Virus record (IMG/VR): IMGVR_UViG_3300014914_000033
Span: 1 to 26,881 of that record
Length of the DNA stretch: 26,881 nt
From: a virus
Direction: 5' to 3' (one strand)
Position 1 is the stretch's first letter; each line of letters opens with the position of its first letter. The notes beneath the pieces were generated by a model. It saw nothing but the letters and a program-made list of their open reading frames with translations, ran no database searches and was not told the DNA's origin. Position numbers and translations under genes: made by a program. Below are positions 13,033 through 21,431 of this stretch, piece by piece.

Positions 13033-15282
13033 TTACCTCCGTTTTTTACGGGCAGTTTCACGCATCTCTTTAGCAGGGTCGCCTATTGTCACGTCAGCCG
13101 TTTCTTTAACAACTATTGGATTGTGGCCTTTGAAGTTGCCTTTAAGCTTGCTTTTAAAGTTATCCAATTCTGTTCTGATTTCCGCGGTTTCTTTAACAGT
13201 TTTTTCTACTTTTTCCTTAAGTTTGGCCTCTAGCTCAGCGATTTTCGCGTCTTTTTCCTTAACCTGCTCGCCTAACGTTTTCAGTTCTGCAACTACTTTA
13301 CTGTCCAATCCCTTCAAAACGTTGTCAAAGTCTTTCCGCCATTTAGCCAGTTCCTCATAGGCTTTCTCTAACGCCCCAAGGTTTTCTCGGATTTCGCTTA
13401 GGCTGCTGCACTGTTTGTTCATGGTTGTAGCTAACGAGCTCAAATATTTCTTCGTGTTTCTATTCATCGTTGACAATGTTTCCCTGACATACCGTGTTAG
13501 CTTGCGGTCTGCGTCGCTGCGGATTCTGCTTTCAACAATCCTTTGGCTGTGAAGGGCGGCGGGCAGTCTAGCCACAATCTGTGTCAGTTTGGCAACAGCG
13601 TCGACATCACTGTTACGTGTTTCTATGAGCTTGCCCAGTTTCTCTTCCACCCGCGAAAGGCGGATGTAAGTTTTTTCAGGGTTAAACGTTTCCTTCAAAG
13701 ACTCACCTATGAGTTTGCGTCGAATGTCAGCGCAGTACGCTTCCGGATCGCCCTTATCTTGGTTTTTGGATACGCAGTCGTCGAAGCTTGTGTACCCGGC
13801 TTTACTCCAGTCTGCATGCGGCACGTCCCCGGGCTCAGCTAGTTTCGGCAGAAGCTTAATCTCTCGGACAAGATCTGACACTTCGGTGGGAATTGTTTCG
13901 TCCGGTACACACGTGCCTGCTTCCGCGTCGTAGTGGCTGCCTTCTGGACAGTGATGTTCTTCGGGTGCTGGCGGAGGTTCGGGGAACGGGGCGGGCGGTA
14001 GTTTGCCTTCGTCCTGTTCGCCTATTGTTGGTTCAGGCGTCATCTGCGGGGCAGGAGTTTTCGCTGTCGGAGATATTTCAGGCCATTCTTTAGGCACGCA
14101 TTCTCCGTCTTTTAACACGAAACCTTCGGGGCATGGTGCTGGCGGCTTTACGGTGGGTTCTGGCGGTGGGCCTTGCTGTAGCTGTTCTGCAGCGCGTTCA
14201 AGATTGTACGCGAAAAGCTTGTCTTCCTCAATTTTTTTAGCCACGTGTCGGATTGCTTCTTGAACGGTTTTGTAGCCGTAGAACTCCATAGTATGCTTAA
14301 TGGTGCGGTTTTTAATTGCAGCACAGATTTTCTTCGCCTGCTCTTCAGTGTACCCGTCGCTCATGCGGTCGCGGACACATTGATCCCAAGGATAGTCTGC
14401 CTCTAAAATTTCTTCGCCGTGAATAGCTTTCTTATGAGCTATGCAACGCGGGTCGTCGGGATGTTCTTCGCAGTAGTGGCTTCCTGGTTTAATGTCTTCC
14501 TGTTCTTCGGATACAGGAACGCATTTGCCTTGTTCTTCGTCCCATTTTTCTCCTTCAGGACATTTTTGCTGTTCCGCTAGCTTTCTGGCTTGGTCTACTG
14601 TGATGCTCTGCTGCTTCGATATTGTAGGTGCTTTTGCCTTTTTCATTTTTTCTCTCCATTCAATTTTTTCTTTAACATCATGTGTTACTGTTTCCAGTAA
14701 CTGTGAAAAGTCCTTGTAGCCTAGTGTCTCCATAAGTTCGCTGGCAAAGTCAACTGTTGTTCCTTCCACTCCTGGAACTTCGGGGGCTACTACAAGGCTT
14801 AGGTATGTGCCCACGATGCCGTGGGGCTGTGTGATGCCGTTTTTAATTAGGTGTACTTCTCGCATGTGGTTGCGGAACTGTTCTTCCGTGTAGAATTTTT
14901 CTCCGCATTTGGGGCAGCGGTTGTAAAGGTATTCCGCTTCGATTGATACGCCGCGGATTCGCGGGTCTTTGTTGCGAAGCATGTCCACGTATGGCTGTTT
15001 TTTGACAACCGCCAAATATTCGAGGCAGCCGTTCTCGTATTCCATCCATTCCACGTGGCCAACGATGCGTTTAGGGTCATGGTTGATGGTGAGGGGTTTA
15101 CGTCGCCACGTGCGGGCTGCCCTTTTCAGTTCTTCGTCTACGTATTGTCTGAGGTTTCGGCTTGTTCCCGCGCATGCTGCGATGCCTTTGATGGCGACCG
15201 TGTTCTTGCCAACATCAGCGATGTCTTGGAAGGCTTCGCGGGCTAGCCAACTGAACTTTTCAGTTATAACTTGTTTAGTCAT
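13033..15282 (-). CDS. Fused capsid maturation protease and scaffold with C2H2 zinc finger
   Basis: 749 aa from the ATG at 15282, which has GGTG 7 bases upstream (a GTG at 15291 adds three residues). The N-terminal third is an HK97/XkdF-like serine protease: TINHDPKRIVGHVEW gives the likely catalytic His (H68), and GVSIEAE the Ser (S113). Directly after the Ser strand a C2H2 zinc finger is inserted (C123, C126, H139, H144), followed by the remaining protease strand (GTYLSLVVAPEVPG). The middle contains three CPEG...CVP repeats (about 241-256, 384-397, 445-460), two DxCV...YC-type motifs, and Pro-rich linkers. The C-terminus (about 540-715) is long coiled coil with a basic end, as in scaffolding proteins. 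Role: assemble procapsids and cleave scaffold and coat. Confidence 0.82.
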   Translation of the reverse strand: MTKQVITEKFSWLAREAFQDIADVGKNTVAIKGIAACAGTSRNLRQYVDEELKRAARTWRRKPLTINHDPKRIVGHVEWMEYENGCLEYLAVVKKQPYVDMLRNKDPRIRGVSIEAEYLYNRCPKCGEKFYTEEQFRNHMREVHLIKNGITQPHGIVGTYLSLVVAPEVPGVEGTTVDFASELMETLGYKDFSQLLETVTHDVKEKIEWREKMKKAKAPTISKQQSITVDQARKLAEQQKCPEGEKWDEEQGKCVPVSEEQEDIKPGSHYCEEHPDDPRCIAHKKAIHGEEILEADYPWDQCVRDRMSDGYTEEQAKKICAAIKNRTIKHTMEFYGYKTVQEAIRHVAKKIEEDKLFAYNLERAAEQLQQGPPPEPTVKPPAPCPEGFVLKDGECVPKEWPEISPTAKTPAPQMTPEPTIGEQDEGKLPPAPFPEPPPAPEEHHCPEGSHYDAEAGTCVPDETIPTEVSDLVREIKLLPKLAEPGDVPHADWSKAGYTSFDDCVSKNQDKGDPEAYCADIRRKLIGESLKETFNPEKTYIRLSRVEEKLGKLIETRNSDVDAVAKLTQIVARLPAALHSQRIVESRIRSDADRKLTRYVRETLSTMNRNTKKYLSSLATTMNKQCSSLSEIRENLGALEKAYEELAKWRKDFDNVLKGLDSKVVAELKTLGEQVKEKDAKIAELEAKLKEKVEKTVKETAEIRTELDNFKSKLKGNFKGHNPIVVKETADVTIGDPAKEMRETARKKRR

Positions 15283-15499
15283 TTTGTTCACCGAGCTTCA
15301 GCTCTAAATACTGTTTGAAAAGAATGAGCACTTCACGGTTTAGCGGCGGCCGCGGTTTAAGGCGTGTGGGCGGATGCCGTAGCGGAAAGCCTGTGCTGGG
15401 CTGCACTGCAGGCACACCGTATTTAGGCCAGTAGTTGGGCTCCCAGTATCGGCTGGGCCAGTAGGTTGTAGGCCAGTAGCCTGCGTTCAGTAACGCCAT
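15275..15499 (-). CDS. Aromatic-repeat (YWP) virion-associated protein
   Basis: A 74-aa protein. The first 28 residues are a tandem repeat of Tyr-Trp units (GYWPTTYWPSRYWEPNYWP), then a Pro/Arg-rich linker and a short C-terminal helix (VLILFKQYLELKLG). Similar YWP-repeat proteins accompany structural genes in many tailed phages; their function is poorly known. The 3' end overlaps the protease gene start. Expected to be a minor virion or assembly component. Confidence 0.65.
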   Translation of the reverse strand: MALLNAGYWPTTYWPSRYWEPNYWPKYGVPAVQPSTGFPLRHPPTRLKPRPPLNREVLILFKQYLELKLGEQND

Positions 15500-15501
15500 G
15501 T

Positions 15502-16290
15502 TTAGCTTCCATCCAATGTGACTGCTGTGCGGTTGCCGTTTGCGTCCACGGTTGCGGATATACGGTTTTTGCTGTCAGCCAAGTCTCGGAACGTTATGGT
15601 GTTTGTGCCTCCGCCGCTGGATTTTCCTGCCAATGCAGAGAGATATATGCGTAGGGCTTCGCGCAGGGTCATGCTTCCTTCTATCACTTCGTCAAGTATG
15701 GCGTCTACGCCTGCACTGCTTAAACTGTAGCCTGTTTTGTCGCTTACATTGTTAACTGTGCCGATTGTCACGCTTGACTGGTCGGCTGCAAGGCTGAAAC
15801 CGCTTTTGTCTGTGAGGGCGCGTGTTGCAACAGACCAAACGTCTGCAGCACTGTGGCTTGACCGCGTGCTCACCGCCACATCCAAGTTGCTTACGTCAGC
15901 TTTGAAATCGTTCACTCCAGACACTGAGTTGCCTGCTACTTGGGTGATGTCTACCTGCAGCTTGTCGGTGCTGAAGAGGCTGTCGTAAACGTTTGCGGGG
16001 ATAACCATGTACTCATGCCAGACTGGCAGGGCGCCTGACTTGTGCACGTACAGTTGTAGTCTGCCCAGTGTGTCGGTGTCAGTTGCGTTTAACGGACAGT
16101 CGTAAATGCCAAGTTCGTCGTGAGTGCAGCTTGTTGAGTCGTTTTTCTGTGCGATGTCTCCCCCGTTCTTGGATAACCGCACGTCTGCTTGAGCGATAGT
16201 TAAGCCTGTTTCCGCTGTTTTGCCGTCTGTGTCATCTAGGAACGGGCCTATTTTAACGGTAACGGCGGTTGACTGTTTTAGATATAACAT
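15502..16290 (-). CDS. Phage fibre-like virion protein
   Basis: A 262-aa protein whose full arrangement I recognise from many bacterial tailed phages: a beta N-terminus (MLYLKQSTAVTVKIGPFLD), a KNGGDIAQKND turn, LPVWHEYMVIPANVYDSL, repeated Ser/Val/Asp-rich segments around DKTGYSLS, a helix (LDEVIEGSMTLREALRIYLS), and a C-terminal GNRTAVTLDGS strand. It is thought to be a fibre or head-associated adaptor. Its close resemblance to bacterial-phage proteins suggests exchange across domains. Exact role unknown. Confidence 0.7.
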   Translation of the reverse strand: MLYLKQSTAVTVKIGPFLDDTDGKTAETGLTIAQADVRLSKNGGDIAQKNDSTSCTHDELGIYDCPLNATDTDTLGRLQLYVHKSGALPVWHEYMVIPANVYDSLFSTDKLQVDITQVAGNSVSGVNDFKADVSNLDVAVSTRSSHSAADVWSVATRALTDKSGFSLAADQSSVTIGTVNNVSDKTGYSLSSAGVDAILDEVIEGSMTLREALRIYLSALAGKSSGGGTNTITFRDLADSKNRISATVDANGNRTAVTLDGS

Positions 16291-16291
16291 T

Positions 16292-16876
16292 TTAAATCCT
16301 CAACGGTGCGATTTTTGGAAATGTAAGTTTTCGTGTGGAAGCGATGGCGGTTCGTAAGTTACGGTAATGACGCATGGCAACTGGAATGCTTAAGCCGCCT
16401 CCGCTTGGCGTGTAAGTGCAGTAAATGCTAAATTTTCCTGTGCGGTCGCTTGCAGGTAAGTCTCCCCAAGTATCGCTATATGTTGCGCTAACATACCAAC
16501 GGTTTACGGAAGCATCATCGTCTCGGAGCATTCGTGCGGTGCTGCCTGAACCCGTGTCCGCCCAGGCACATAATACATAATCGGTATTTGCTTCAAGAGT
16601 AGGGGGAGTTGGAAAATTAAAAGTGAACCATGCGGCTGTGGTGTTAAGTGTTAATGTTTTTTCTTCCGTTTCTCCATTCGTAATAGGAGAACTTAAGTCT
16701 GAAGCTTTATAAATAGCACATTTCACATGTCCTTCCCAAGTTCCACTTGATGCTTTAAGAGCAGCAGTTATGCTTTGTGCAGTTCCATCTTCTGGGCAAG
16801 TATATTGGCTTGCATCTTTATAATTGGATAAAGTGCTACCTAAACTGCCTATTGTCTCATACCCAAAAGTTGCCAT
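16292..16876 (-). CDS. Beta-sandwich virion protein
   Basis: A 194-aa protein. Residues about 1-155 form a jelly-roll-like domain seen in many phage surface proteins: a TCPEDGTAQSITAALK lead, an HVKCAIYKASD strand, WFTFNFPTPPTLEANTDYVLCAW, and FSIYCTYTP as last strand. The C-terminal 40 residues are basic (MRHYRNLRTAIASTRKL) and may tether it to the capsid. Likely a surface decoration or glycan-binding protein. It starts with an unusual T/S/G-rich segment and has no signal peptide. Confidence 0.65.
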   Translation of the reverse strand: MATFGYETIGSLGSTLSNYKDASQYTCPEDGTAQSITAALKASSGTWEGHVKCAIYKASDLSSPITNGETEEKTLTLNTTAAWFTFNFPTPPTLEANTDYVLCAWADTGSGSTARMLRDDDASVNRWYVSATYSDTWGDLPASDRTGKFSIYCTYTPSGGGLSIPVAMRHYRNLRTAIASTRKLTFPKIAPLRI

Positions 16877-16885
16877 TTCGGTTCA

Positions 16886-17305
16886 CTAGCTGCGGTTCAA
16901 CTCGCTTTTCAACTTCTCCAACACTTCACGCTCCAAATCAGCATTCGCACCCAAACGCTCAAGCAAAGCAAGAACCTGCCTAAGCAACTGCATAATCTCA
17001 GTGTTAGCCTGCTCCGCCAACAGCTTAAGCTCTTCAGCCTGCCAGCCACGCCGCTCAGCAGCATACCTGTACAGTTCAGTGATAAGCGTGCGGTAGCCCT
17101 CCACAACCTCTCGAATCGTCTCCCCCAGAATATCCGTGTCAATCAGGCCAACAGGCAAAATCCGCGTTTTCTCAATAGCCTTTGCCAGCCGCTCTTCATA
17201 CTCTTTAAGCAAATGTTCAATGTTCTTCTCTGAAACTTGAAGCACGGTACGTGCTGGTTTACGTTCAAGCTGTTCAAGTATACGTTTCAAAGTTTCAGCA
17301 CTCAC
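16886..17305 (-). CDS. Helical coiled-coil protein
   Basis: 139 aa from a GTG at 17305 that overlaps the stop of the MuF-like gene (GTGA) and has GGAAGGTG 5 bases upstream; an ATG at 17359 in the same frame would give 157 aa and a 58-base overlap. Almost wholly alpha-helical with heptad-like Leu/Glu/Arg spacing (LLKEYEERLAKAIEK; LLRQVLALLERLG). Between portal/MuF and virion genes it could be a minor head protein, chaperone or internal protein. No family recognised. Confidence 0.6.
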   Translation of the reverse strand: MSAETLKRILEQLERKPARTVLQVSEKNIEHLLKEYEERLAKAIEKTRILPVGLIDTDILGETIREVVEGYRTLITELYRYAAERRGWQAEELKLLAEQANTEIMQLLRQVLALLERLGANADLEREVLEKLKSELNRS

Positions 17306-17667
17306 GTCTTCACCTTCCTTTTGTAGCATTCCCTCGCCCAACGTGTAATGTTTATCCATTTGAAACGTTGGCTAGGGCTTAACCGCTGTTTTTCCAACTG
17401 CCCACCCGCTTTAGGCTTGCGTATACCGTAGGGCGAAACAAGCACGTCTTTGCTGCGTCCAGCCCAACGCAGACGACAACGACAATGCGGATGCACCATA
17501 GGCTTAACAGTGTTCACGTTCAACACAACATGGTAGGGAAAAGCGTTTGCCAGTTCGTCTCCACGATATTTAGTGCCGTCCAAAGCCAAGCAGACGGGGC
17601 ATGTTCGCGGGCTGGTTACGCGGGCGTCGAAAATCCACCATACATGCGGGTCGTAAGGGTTAGACAT
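17302..17667 (-). CDS. MuF-like minor head protein, short form
   Basis: A 121-aa protein with the core of the MuF/SPP1 gp7 family: SPRTCPVCLALDGTKYRG, then a central strand region, and MVHPHCRCRLRW. The CPxC and HPHCRC residues fit the conserved structural Cys/His pattern of that family. It is far shorter than usual, lacking the N-terminal helical half. Members bind the portal and enter the procapsid. Its place just after portal and a 58-aa basic gene agrees. Confidence 0.8.
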   Translation of the reverse strand: MSNPYDPHVWWIFDARVTSPRTCPVCLALDGTKYRGDELANAFPYHVVLNVNTVKPMVHPHCRCRLRWAGRSKDVLVSPYGIRKPKAGGQLEKQRLSPSQRFKWINITRWARECYKRKVKT

Positions 17668-17843
17668 CAGCAGGTCACTGGCACATCAAAAATAAGCATT
17701 CGTGTAATTGTCTCGGAATACTTCTTTTGAAGACGGCTGATTTGTTTCTGAATAAAAATCGGATCATTTTTGTAGCGGGCGCGATATGCCCGCATAATCT
17801 TACGCATAGCCTGTCTTTGTTTCGCTGGATCCTTGTAAGGCAT
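17667..17843 (-). CDS. Small basic protein, 58 aa
   Basis: ATG at 17843, one base overlapping the portal stop (TAATG); TGA at 17667 overlaps the MuF-like start. Strongly basic and helical: MRKIMRAYRARYKND followed by IQKQISRLQKKYSETI. Exact abutment with both neighbours argues for a real gene. A similar Arg/Tyr-rich segment occurs in the product of 8653-8850. It may be a small DNA-binding or assembly protein. Confidence 0.6.
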   Translation of the reverse strand: MPYKDPAKQRQAMRKIMRAYRARYKNDPIFIQKQISRLQKKYSETITRMLIFDVPVTC

Positions 17844-19093
17844 TACTCTTCACTCTCTTCCTTCGGTTCTTCCATCTTTTTCTGCTGAAACATCACCTTC
17901 CGAAGCTGCGCCCGTTCTTCACGCTGCTTCCGCATCTCCTCAATAAGGTCGCCGTAGCCCAACTCCATAGCAGCAACTTCAGGCGTAATAATGCCCGACT
18001 GAACAAGCGTAGCGTACATTTCCACACGCTCATCCAAATGAGCTTCAGGCGGCTCCCACTTCAACTTCGGACACACCTTAACACTGTAACCCAAATCTTC
18101 CAAATACGGCTTAAACACTTGATTCTCAACCACATGGCTGATAATCCGCTGCATAGGCTCAATCAGGTTCGCACGAGCCCAAGGCATCATCTCTCTGGCG
18201 CTAGCCATGGTGCTGCTCCACTGCTTACTAATCGGCGGAACCAGCAGCCCGTCAATACACTGGTCTTTCAGAAACTCCAGCACCTTCGCAATTTCCTGCA
18301 CCGGCGTGCCGCCTGTGCTGCCAACCTCATGGCCAATCGGATAACTCGTGACAAACTCGTCGCCAGGCGCCCAATTCTTAATCTTGCTTTTAATCGTTTG
18401 AATCTCCGAGTCTGTCGGCGTGTAGTTTTCGTCTCCAATCTTCCACAAGTGCTTCGGAAACGCTTGTTTATGCATGTACTCTTTTAAGTCAGTTTCCAAC
18501 TGTTCAAGAATTTCAAACTCTGTTTCAAGGCCTACCAGCAGGCTTGTACCGTAAGGCCAGCTTTTACTTGTCACGTTCCAGTGAAACGGTATTATCTCGT
18601 CAGCGTTCCAAACCGTGGTTTCATGTCCGTACCACAGTTGCCGCCATTTCGTAATATTCCCGATTTCATCCTGCGCTGCAGGCTCAATATACTCCTGCGA
18701 GGGAATAATACGTATGTCAAATTTCGGCGTCCAAGTTTTCTCCCAGAAAAAGCTGCCGTACTTAGCCATGCCCACCGCAGTCTCATACAACATGATAATC
18801 ATGCCCACTTCGTCTGCCAACTGGCGGATTCTCTCAGCAGCCTCTTTAGCACGTGCCTCATGCACTTTGCCAACTGAGGCGGGTTCAATGTAAATGCCCT
18901 GTGCGCACAGTTGCCCCGCGATGGTTAGGATTTGCGCTTTAGCCAGCGGATGACGCTCGTAAATAGTGTCATAGTATCTGCAGCGTTTAAGCCAGCTTTT
19001 CTCTCCCGCCCAAAACTTACGCTTCCTTCGAGTGGACGCTCCGCTTATGAAGAATCCTTTAAATTTTTCCCAAAACTTCAACTTTAACTTCAA
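17843..19093 (-). CDS. Portal protein
   Basis: A 416-aa protein with the expected features of tailed-virus portals: a basic N-terminus, a helical ERHPLAKAQILTIAGQL segment, an alpha/beta core with FWEKTWTPKF and IPSQEY, the segment WPYGTSLLVGLE in the clip/stem region, and a long helical crown (AREMMPWARANLIEPMQRII). The C-terminal 40 residues are charged (Glu/Lys) and probably disordered. It forms the ring through which TerL pumps DNA. The gene overlaps TerL by 4 bases, the standard order. Confidence 0.88.
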   Translation of the reverse strand: MKLKLKFWEKFKGFFISGASTRRKRKFWAGEKSWLKRCRYYDTIYERHPLAKAQILTIAGQLCAQGIYIEPASVGKVHEARAKEAAERIRQLADEVGMIIMLYETAVGMAKYGSFFWEKTWTPKFDIRIIPSQEYIEPAAQDEIGNITKWRQLWYGHETTVWNADEIIPFHWNVTSKSWPYGTSLLVGLETEFEILEQLETDLKEYMHKQAFPKHLWKIGDENYTPTDSEIQTIKSKIKNWAPGDEFVTSYPIGHEVGSTGGTPVQEIAKVLEFLKDQCIDGLLVPPISKQWSSTMASAREMMPWARANLIEPMQRIISHVVENQVFKPYLEDLGYSVKVCPKLKWEPPEAHLDERVEMYATLVQSGIITPEVAAMELGYGDLIEEMRKQREERAQLRKVMFQQKKMEEPKEESEE

Positions 19094-20286
19094 ACGAAAT
19101 ACCCCCTAGGCCTGCTAACCTGCCACGCAGCCAACGCCAACGCAATAACACAGTCGTCATGGTAGCCTTCAGGCGCCCCATAACGAATCGTGCCCGACGG
19201 CGTTGTCGTGTACCCGTAAAGTTTAAGCTCGTTCACCAACTCAGGAATATCTGGAAAACTTATCTTGCGGTTGTCGATAAGAATGCTGAGGTTTTCTATC
19301 AAGTCTTTTTTGCTTGCACTCGTAAACTTGTACCCTTCAACTTTCACATTGTTCCGTCTTAGTTCGTCCAGTACTGGATCTCCAACTCCTGTGCTGTCGA
19401 TAAGCAGTCTAGCCTTGTACCGTTGAGCCAAATTGACGATACGCCGCCGCTGGAACACCCAGTCCAACTCACTGAAACGGTCGAAGGCGCAAAGGTGACC
19501 GTCGTTGTCCAAAACACAGAGTACGGTGAAGTCCTGATGTTTCGCAAGATCAGCTCCCATAACATACGTTTTATGCAAGACAGGCGGTTCCAAACTTCCT
19601 TTAACACATTCTTCAACCCCGCGAAAAACACTTCCAACATCCTCAATAAACTGCGCGTAAATTTCCTGGCGTAGCGCAAGCTCAGGCATGTCCCGGGCGA
19701 AATCTTCAATTTCTTTAGGGTCAAGGTATGGGTTGCTGTGAGATGGAAACGTCCAGCTTTCATAGTCTTTCTGAGCAGGGTCTTGTCCGCGAGTCCAAAG
19801 TCGGAAGTACCAGTTTTTGCCTTTCGGGGTGCCTGTAAACCATGCTACGCCCTTCCGGTCCATAAGCGCAGGTCTCAACGCAAGATCCCACGCTTCCTCT
19901 TTGATTTGACCGCCTTCATCCATCCAAAGCCAATCCAACCCTTCGCTTCTGAGGCTGTCAGGATTGTCCGCGCTTTTAAACCAAACGTGACGGTCTCCTA
20001 CCAAGCGGATGTGATGGTCTGCACGGTTGATTTCCACGATAAGCACGCGAGGGCAGAACCGCAGGAACTCACGCCACATTTTCTGAGTATGCCAGTATGT
20101 TGGCGCTACGCAGAAGCCTACGCTGCCCGGCGGAGATTTGGTGGCTTGTCTTATGGCTTCGTTGGCTCCGCAGATGGTTTTGCCCCAGCGTCTGCCGCAG
20201 GCTAGAATGCGGAACCGGGCTTTACTTTTGTGAAACAGTTTTTGTCCGGGATGCGGCTTGTATGGAATGGTTAATGTGAGACTCAT
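19090..20286 (-). CDS. terL: Terminase large subunit
   Basis: A 398-aa packaging ATPase/nuclease. The Walker A (CGRRWGKT, about 30-37) and Walker B (LDWLWMDE, 117-124) plus coupling motif TGTP (151-154) form the ATPase. The nuclease half has RNase H-like acidic sites: MGADLAKHQDF with D246, LLIDSTGVGDP with D297, and GYHDDC with D377/D378. The full set of acidic and P-loop residues is present, so it should be active. The ATG at 20286 follows GGGAG closely and lies within the end of the small terminase gene. It docks on the portal and pumps DNA into procapsids. Confidence 0.95.
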   Translation of the reverse strand: MSLTLTIPYKPHPGQKLFHKSKARFRILACGRRWGKTICGANEAIRQATKSPPGSVGFCVAPTYWHTQKMWREFLRFCPRVLIVEINRADHHIRLVGDRHVWFKSADNPDSLRSEGLDWLWMDEGGQIKEEAWDLALRPALMDRKGVAWFTGTPKGKNWYFRLWTRGQDPAQKDYESWTFPSHSNPYLDPKEIEDFARDMPELALRQEIYAQFIEDVGSVFRGVEECVKGSLEPPVLHKTYVMGADLAKHQDFTVLCVLDNDGHLCAFDRFSELDWVFQRRRIVNLAQRYKARLLIDSTGVGDPVLDELRRNNVKVEGYKFTSASKKDLIENLSILIDNRKISFPDIPELVNELKLYGYTTTPSGTIRYGAPEGYHDDCVIALALAAWQVSRPRGYFV

Positions 20287-20617
20287 CGGACTCCCACTTT
20301 AAAATTATTTCATGTAATTCTTCAGCCATTAACGGTTTTTTATCTAATAGTTTGCCAAGCAGCTTTGACACTTGCCTATATGCTTCTACAAGATCCTTGC
20401 TTATGATTCGGCTGTGGAGACGTAGCCATTCTTCGCGAAGCCAAGCTTCAAATTCGCCGGATTTAACCCATGCGTTAATGTCGCGGTCTATGGTTTTTTT
20501 TGATACGCCGCAGCTTTCTCCAATTTTTTCATGGGATAAGCCTAACAGTAGCCCTGATTTGATTTTAGGTAGTCTTTTAAGTGTTTGTTTGGAGAGAGTC
20601 ATTTTGGGACATTTCAC
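20222..20617 (-). CDS. terS: Terminase small subunit (HTH)
   Basis: A 131-aa protein with an N-terminal HTH (LLLGLSHEKIGESCGVSKKT, about 23-42) and a helical C-terminal section (LREEWLRLHSRIISKDL) typical of small terminases. It sits immediately upstream of TerL, overlapping it by 65 bases. Role: recognise the viral packaging site and bring TerL to it. Assigned mainly from the HTH, size and position. Confidence 0.8.
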   Translation of the reverse strand: MKCPKMTLSKQTLKRLPKIKSGLLLGLSHEKIGESCGVSKKTIDRDINAWVKSGEFEAWLREEWLRLHSRIISKDLVEAYRQVSKLLGKLLDKKPLMAEELHEIILKWESDESHINHSIQAASRTKTVSQK

Positions 20618-20823
20618 CTGAAATGGGGGCTTGCTTCTGAAAGTTTAACGCGTTTTTCCCGCGGAAACTCCGCCTCATCTATATCCGCAATCAAGTCGGG
20701 AACGTCTATGCCTTCCATTACGTGGTCACGGTTTTTCACTGCCACGTAGATTGGTAAGCCTTTCGTGGTTTTTACGTTGTGCTGGTAGATTGTCCAGTTT
20801 TTGTGTTCACAGATTTTCTTCAT
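20614..20823 (-). CDS. Hypothetical small protein, 69 aa
   Basis: The ATG at 20823 has GGTGG about 6 bases upstream; an in-frame ATG at 20844 has no ribosome site. The protein is a compact alpha/beta (WTIYQHNVKTTKGLPIYVAV, then DVPDLIADIDEAEFP). No known motif. It overlaps the small terminase start by four bases, so it belongs to the packaging operon. Confidence 0.55.
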   Translation of the reverse strand: MKKICEHKNWTIYQHNVKTTKGLPIYVAVKNRDHVMEGIDVPDLIADIDEAEFPREKRVKLSEASPHFR

Positions 20824-20926
20824 GTGTTTCCACCGTTTTTTCAAGCCATTTATACAGGGCGTACTCTACGGCAAGTGCGGCTGCGGATACGATGGTTATG
20901 CAGATGATTTGGGTTGTGGTGTCCAA
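20807..20926 (-). CDS. Possible single-helix membrane microprotein, 39 aa
   Basis: A TTG at 20926 opens a 39-codon frame ending at 20807. The product has one hydrophobic helix (QIICITIVSAAALAVEYALY) followed by a charged tail (KWLEKTVETHEENL). The start has no clear ribosome site, but the frame fits the gap between neighbours. If real it is a small membrane protein next to the membrane block upstream. Holin-like action is only a guess. Confidence 0.35.
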   Translation of the reverse strand: MDTTTQIICITIVSAAALAVEYALYKWLEKTVETHEENL

Positions 20927-20952
20927 AGGTTTTGCGCCGCCATGAGGTGGTT

Positions 20953-20973
20953 AGAGAGAAAGAAGAAGAAAAA
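20953..20973 (-). terminator. Pyrimidine/T-rich tract after membrane block
   Basis: The minus-strand transcript contains an uninterrupted 21-base pyrimidine tract including a TTTTT run, just after the exported-protein gene. Archaeal RNA polymerase often stops at T-rich tracts without a hairpin. This may partly separate the membrane block from the terminase genes. Between it and that gene lies a TTCTAGAA palindrome (20980-20987). Confidence 0.35.
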
Positions 20974-21002
20974 TATGCGTTCTAGAAGATTCTAACAGGC
21001 GT

Positions 21003-21431
21003 TTACGCACCTTCACCTTTAATGTAGAAGCCCCAGCTAGGCCACGAAGTAGCGTCCGAGGGAATAGTAAGGTTTAGCCATCCGCCAACCTGTTCTGAAG
21101 GCGCCAAGGTGGTTCCGTTGCCTTGCCACTGTAGTTGCCATCCGCTAGGCAAACCGACGACCTCAAGAGTGACATTTAGCGTGGTGTCGCCCGTGTTAAC
21201 TACGGTAAAATTTTCAAAATAATATGTGGAGCCAGGTTCGCAGTCTTCCCAGTCTATTGTGGTTCCGTTGGCTAATGGTGTGCCGTCGAGGTATGCTTGG
21301 AGCTCTGGTGTGATTATTGTGCCCGTGTTGGGAAAGTATAGGCGGTACAGCGTGTCGGCTATGACTATGGTTGCAAGGGCTACTGTGGCGATTAGGGCGA
21401 CTGTTACAAGAAATTTTTTAATGGTGTTCAC
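21003..21431 (-). CDS. Exported/membrane-anchored beta-sandwich protein
   Basis: About 139-144 aa. The nearest ordinary starts (TTG 21437, GTG 21431) overlap the GGAGG itself; an in-frame ATT at 21422, 8 bases past GGAGG, would give the typical start KKFLVTVALIATVA. A hydrophobic helix or signal anchor (about first 24 residues) is followed by a linker and a beta-sandwich (YYFENFTVVNTGDTTLNVTLE; GGWLNLTIPSD), with several N-x-S/T sites suiting archaeal glycosylation. Probably displayed on the cell membrane or virion. Role unknown. Confidence 0.65.
   Translation of the reverse strand: MNTIKKFLVTVALIATVALATIVIADTLYRLYFPNTGTIITPELQAYLDGTPLANGTTIDWEDCEPGSTYYFENFTVVNTGDTTLNVTLEVVGLPSGWQLQWQGNGTTLAPSEQVGGWLNLTIPSDATSWPSWGFYIKGEGA

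Noticed and set aside
19090-20617. Frameshift or fusion of the two terminase genes
   Set aside because: The 65-base overlap contains a proper ribosome site and ATG for the large subunit, and both proteins are complete at normal size.
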